Below, piece after piece: positions 61,255 through 64,000 of a stretch of DNA of 64,000 nucleotides (positions are counted from its first letter, which is position 1; each line of letters opens with the position of its first letter). The notes below the pieces were generated by a model. It did not search any database. It was not told the origin of the DNA and was given only the letters and a program-made list of their open reading frames with translations. The translations under genes and the position numbers were made by a program. This DNA comes from Morganella psychrotolerans (GTDB lineage: Bacteria > Pseudomonadota > Gammaproteobacteria > Enterobacterales > Enterobacteriaceae): the NCBI RefSeq assembly GCF_001676055.1, contig NZ_LZEX01000044.1, positions 148,019 through 212,018 of the forward strand, in the 5' to 3' direction.

Positions 61255-61908
61255 TTACTTGTGTGTAACAGCTTTAACTAAACGGTCACCACATACCTGA
61301 ATAATAAAGACTAAAATAACTAATAATGCTAATACCGTATTCATTACCACTGCGTTATAACCGACATAACCGTATTGATACCCTATCTGTCCCAGCCCGC
61401 CGGCACCCACTGCTCCCCCCATTGCGGAGTAACCCACAAGTGTTATCAGAGTGATGGTTGCGGCGTTAATCAGTCCCGGTAATGCTTCCGGCAGCAGAAT
61501 CTTTCTGACGATTTGCAACGGTGTCGCACCCATTGCACGGGAAGCTTCAATCAGCCCTGACGGGATCTCTAATAATGCATTTTCCACCATACGGGCAATA
61601 AACGGTGCCGCACCGACTGTCAGCGGAACAATCGCCGCTTCTAACCCGATAGACGTACCGATAATTATCCGGGTAAACGGGATCATCCACACCAGTAAAA
61701 TAATGAACGGGATGGCCCGGAAAATATTTACCAGCGTTGACAGGGTATGATACAGACTCTTATTGTCTGCAATCTGTCCGGAGCGCGTGATGTATAACAG
61801 TACACCGACCGGCAAGCCTATCAGAAATCCCAGAAAGCCCGATGAAAATGTCATCACCAGTGTTTCCCAGATGCCTTTAACTAACAGTAAAATCATTCCT
61901 TCAGACAT
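61255..61908 (-). CDS. metI: MetI, methionine ABC importer permease
   Basis: A 217-residue inner-membrane permease, the same length as in E. coli, with five or so membrane segments and the coupling loop [27 protein letters not shown] chose ATG 61908 ([15 protein letters not shown]), which overlaps the metN stop by 8 bases; the frame opens eight codons upstream. It forms the channel with MetN. Confidence 0.95.
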   Translation of the reverse strand: MSEGMILLLVKGIWETLVMTFSSGFLGFLIGLPVGVLLYITRSGQIADNKSLYHTLSTLVNIFRAIPFIILLVWMIPFTRIIIGTSIGLEAAIVPLTVGAAPFIARMVENALLEIPSGLIEASRAMGATPLQIVRKILLPEALPGLINAATITLITLVGYSAMGGAVGAGGLGQIGYQYGYVGYNAVVMNTVLALLVILVFIIQVCGDRLVKAVTHK

Positions 61909-62935
61909 AACCGAGAACCTCTGCTTTGACATGGTGTTCTTTCAGGAAGGCGATTGCCGCCTGAACATCCTGCGGACTGTTGCCGTCCAGCTCAGCCAGC
62001 ATGACACCAAACTTCACACCACCTGCGTAATCCATCTGAGAACTTAATATGCTGATATCAATATTAAACCGGCGTGATGCAATTGAAATCAGCGGTGCAT
62101 CAACAGATTGCCCGGTGAACTCCAGTTTCAGTAACGGCCCCAGACCTTCCGCCGGCTCCGGCTGTAGCCGGGCAAGGTAATCTTCCGGAACATCCAGGTG
62201 CAGCGTGGATTCAATAAAGGCCTGCGCGACAGGTGTTTTCGGATGAGAGAACACTTCGCTCACACTGTTTTGCTCAATCAGCTGTCCGCCACTGATAACC
62301 GCAACCTGATCACAAATCCGTTTGACCACATCCATTTCATGGGTGATAAGCAGGATGGTCAGCCCCAGACGGCGGTTGATATCTTTTAACAGTGCCAGAA
62401 TCGAGCGGGTTGTCGCAGGATCCAGGGCGCTGGTGGCTTCATCACACAGTAAAACATCCGGTTCATTTGCCAGTGCGCGGGCAATAGCAACGCGTTGCTT
62501 TTGTCCGCCTGACAGGTTTGCCGCGTAGGCATCCCGCTTGTCAGACAAACCAACCAGGTCCAGCAATGTGACAACCCGTTTTTCTATCTCAGCAGCAGGT
62601 ACGCGATCTAATTCAAGCGGTAATGAGATATTACCGAACACCGTGCGGGAGGAGAGCAGGTTGAAGTGCTGAAAAATCATCCCGATCCCGCGGCGGGCAC
62701 GGGTTAACTCTTTATCATTCATCTTTGTCAGATCACGCTCTCCCACGAGTACCTGACCCGAGGTAGGACGTTCCAGCATATTCACGCAGCGGATAAGTGT
62801 ACTTTTTCCGGCACCGGATGCCCCAATCACACCATAAATCTGCCCTTTCGGGACGTGCAGGTTAATATCAGAAAGCGCCTGAATCTCGCGATGACCCTGC
62901 TGAAAAACCTTATTTATATTTGTCAGCTTTATCAT
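61901..62935 (-). CDS. metN: MetN, methionine ABC importer ATPase
   Basis: A 344-residue ATPase (E. coli 343). Walker [10 protein letters not shown] is at 37-45, the signature [15 protein letters not shown] near 140, and Walker [13 protein letters not shown] near 160. The C-terminal NIL/ACT-like domain (about 265-344) binds methionine for trans-inhibition. It is first in the operon, directly after tandem Met boxes, so MetJ repression is expected. Confidence 0.97.
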   Translation of the reverse strand: MIKLTNINKVFQQGHREIQALSDINLHVPKGQIYGVIGASGAGKSTLIRCVNMLERPTSGQVLVGERDLTKMNDKELTRARRGIGMIFQHFNLLSSRTVFGNISLPLELDRVPAAEIEKRVVTLLDLVGLSDKRDAYAANLSGGQKQRVAIARALANEPDVLLCDEATSALDPATTRSILALLKDINRRLGLTILLITHEMDVVKRICDQVAVISGGQLIEQNSVSEVFSHPKTPVAQAFIESTLHLDVPEDYLARLQPEPAEGLGPLLKLEFTGQSVDAPLISIASRRFNIDISILSSQMDYAGGVKFGVMLAELDGNSPQDVQAAIAFLKEHHVKAEVLGYV

Positions 62936-62986
62936 GTAATTATTATTACCTTGTTACGTGAAACCGGTTTCCACCAGATGATTAAT

Positions 62987-63017
62987 GGATGTTAAGATGT
63001 CCAGACGGCTAAGTCAA
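62987..63017 (-). promoter_or_regulatory. metN promoter with three tandem Met boxes
   Basis: On the plus strand GGATGTTA, AGATGTCC and AGACGGCT lie end to end at 62987-63010, variants of the MetJ site AGACGTCT. On the minus strand TTGACT (63012-63017), a 17-base spacer and TAACAT (62989-62994) form a good promoter that the boxes fill exactly between -35 and -10. MetJ with S-adenosylmethionine would block it. Confidence 0.85.
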
Positions 63018-63104
63018 CAGTATTTAGTTATCAGGCTGCATTCTCATTCCTTCTTAAATAAGCGATACTAAACGCATTATTGATGACGAAATAAGAGTGT
63101 AACC

Positions 63105-63659
63105 ATGGGTATCCCCGCAGTATTTCTGGACAGAGACGGCACAATTAATATTGATACCGGCTATCTCCATGAGAGTGATGATTTTCAGTTTATTGATAAC
63201 GCCATTGAAGCGATGCAGGCCATCAAAAAAATGGGCTACGCGTTAATTATAGTCACAAACCAGTCAGGCATTGCCCGCGGTATGTTTACCGAAGATAAAT
63301 TTATGCATCTTACTGAGTGGATGGATTGGTCACTGGCGGATCGTGGCGTTGATTTGGATGGTATCTACTATTGTCCTCATCATCCTGAAGGCACCGTTGA
63401 AGAGTACCGCCAGGTATGTAATTGTCGTAAACCTGCACCGGGTATGCTGCTTGATGCACAGCAGCATCTTGATATCGATATGGGTAACTCTTATATGGTA
63501 GGTGATAAATTAGAAGATATGCAGGCTGGCCGTGCGGCAAAAGTAGGTAAAACAGTTCTGGTACGTACCGGTAAACCACTGACTGAAGAAGCAGAAGCGG
63601 CAGCGGATATAGTCATTAATAGTATTGCTGATCTGCCTGCACTGCTTAAAGCTGTATAA
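63105..63659 (+). CDS. gmhB: GmhB, D-glycero-beta-D-manno-heptose 1,7-bisphosphate 7-phosphatase
   Basis: A 184-residue HAD phosphatase (E. coli 191) of the ADP-heptose pathway for the LPS inner core. The catalytic motif FLDRDGTIN lies near 8, VTNQSG is motif [12 protein letters not shown] holds zinc cysteines, and [11 protein letters not shown] is motif IV. It is divergent from metN and lies just upstream of an rRNA operon, as in E. coli (rrnH). Confidence 0.96.
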   Translation: MGIPAVFLDRDGTINIDTGYLHESDDFQFIDNAIEAMQAIKKMGYALIIVTNQSGIARGMFTEDKFMHLTEWMDWSLADRGVDLDGIYYCPHHPEGTVEEYRQVCNCRKPAPGMLLDAQQHLDIDMGNSYMVGDKLEDMQAGRAAKVGKTVLVRTGKPLTEEAEAAADIVINSIADLPALLKAV

Positions 63660-63712
63660 AAAATCGCATAATTACCTAAAAAACAGCCGGATCGGGTGAT
63701 TTTTCTGCAAAC

Positions 63713-63763
63713 AGAAAAAAAATTGAAATTAGCCCTTGCGGTCAGACAGAAACTCCCTATAAT
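63713..63763 (+). promoter_or_regulatory. rRNA operon promoter P1 with UP-like element
   Basis: An A-rich stretch (CAGAAAAAAAATTGAAATT) precedes TTGCGG (63736-63741), a 16-base spacer and TATAAT (63758-63763), with a GCGCCC discriminator. This architecture is typical of enteric rrn P1, under ppGpp and nucleotide control. Confidence 0.88.
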
Positions 63764-63842
63764 GCGCCCTCACTGACACGGAACAACACGCTGACAAGCG
63801 CGCCGACAGTAGAGAAAAGCGAAAAAAGTTGAAAAACAACGC

Positions 63843-63871
63843 TTGACTCAAAGGGGCTGAAAACGTAATAT
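63843..63871 (+). promoter_or_regulatory. rRNA operon promoter P2
   Basis: TTGACT (63843-63848), a 17-base spacer and TAATAT (63866-63871), about 108 bases downstream of P1, the usual spacing. Confidence 0.85.
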
Positions 63872-64000
63872 ATGCAGCCTCGCAACAACGCAGAAGACCG
63901 GCAACGGCAGCGTAAGTTGCAACGCTCTTTAACAATTTATCAGACAATCTGTGTGGGCACTCACAGGACATATCGCAAAAAATATTATTTTTGAGAAGTC
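63872..64000 (+). promoter_or_regulatory. rRNA leader with antiterminator boxA/boxC; 16S gene follows beyond window
   Basis: CGCTCTTTAACAA at 63923-63935 is boxA and TGTGTGGGCACT is boxC, the Nus-dependent antitermination signals of the rrn leader. The window ends in the leader before the mature 16S 5' end (AAATTGAAGAGTTTG is not reached). Confidence 0.88.

Noticed and set aside
62936..63104. SAM riboswitch before metN
   Set aside because: The leader is too short and the control is explained by Met boxes, as in other enterics.

Overview
This window is chromosomal DNA from a member of the Enterobacterales. Moderate GC content by eye, gene order and protein sequences close to E. coli orthologues, and several ERIC-type intergenic repeats point to the Morganellaceae. 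Morganella is my best guess; it is an inference from sequence feel and layout, not from a search. Almost everything here is core genome. I see no prophage, insertion sequence, CRISPR array, toxin-antitoxin pair or defence island, and no convincing undescribed system.

Layout. (1) 1-13270, plus strand: the end of ppdA, then ppdB-ygdB-ppdC (pilin-like secretion proteins), then recC-ptrA-recB-recD (RecBCD plus the protease pitrilysin), tightly packed with overlapping ends. (2) 13295-18791: argA with tandem ARG boxes, amiC, a single initiator tRNA gene, mltA and tcdA. (3) 18800-23479: csdE and csdA (sulfur acceptor and desulfurase that support TcdA), the sRNA GcvB, gcvA, ygdD and rlmM. (4) 23660-29399: xni, ppnN, queF, syd, a non-coding gap where enterics carry csrB, yqcC, truC and yqcA. 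(5) 29518-34494, minus strand: yaeH, dapD, glnD and map. (6) 34865-56014, plus strand: rpsB-tsf-pyrH-frr, dxr-ispU-cdsA-rseP-bamA-skp-lpxD-fabZ-lpxA-lpxB-rnhB-dnaE-accA-tilS, a run serving translation, isoprenoid, phospholipid, lipid A and outer-membrane assembly. (7) 55992-62935: rof, nlpE, proS, trmO, rcsF and metNIQ with tandem Met boxes. (8) 63105-64000: gmhB, then promoters P1/P2 and the antiterminator leader of an rRNA operon whose 16S gene lies just past the window.

In E. coli, parts 1-4 and parts 5-8 lie in two distant chromosomal regions. Here they join between yqcA and yaeH, at a short ERIC element.

The most important caveat is quality. Six genes between about 36 and 56 kb (tsf, frr, fabZ, rnhB, tilS, rof) carry single-base frameshifts, mostly in or next to short homopolymers. 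Several are essential, and the protein continues intact in the next frame each time. These look like sequencing errors, so the genes are annotated at their repaired extent.

Of most regulatory interest are nine ERIC or ERIC-derived repeats (two full-length, the rest deleted to their ends), a clear GcvB gene, a possible GGA-rich small RNA at the csrB position, and textbook ArgR and MetJ operators.
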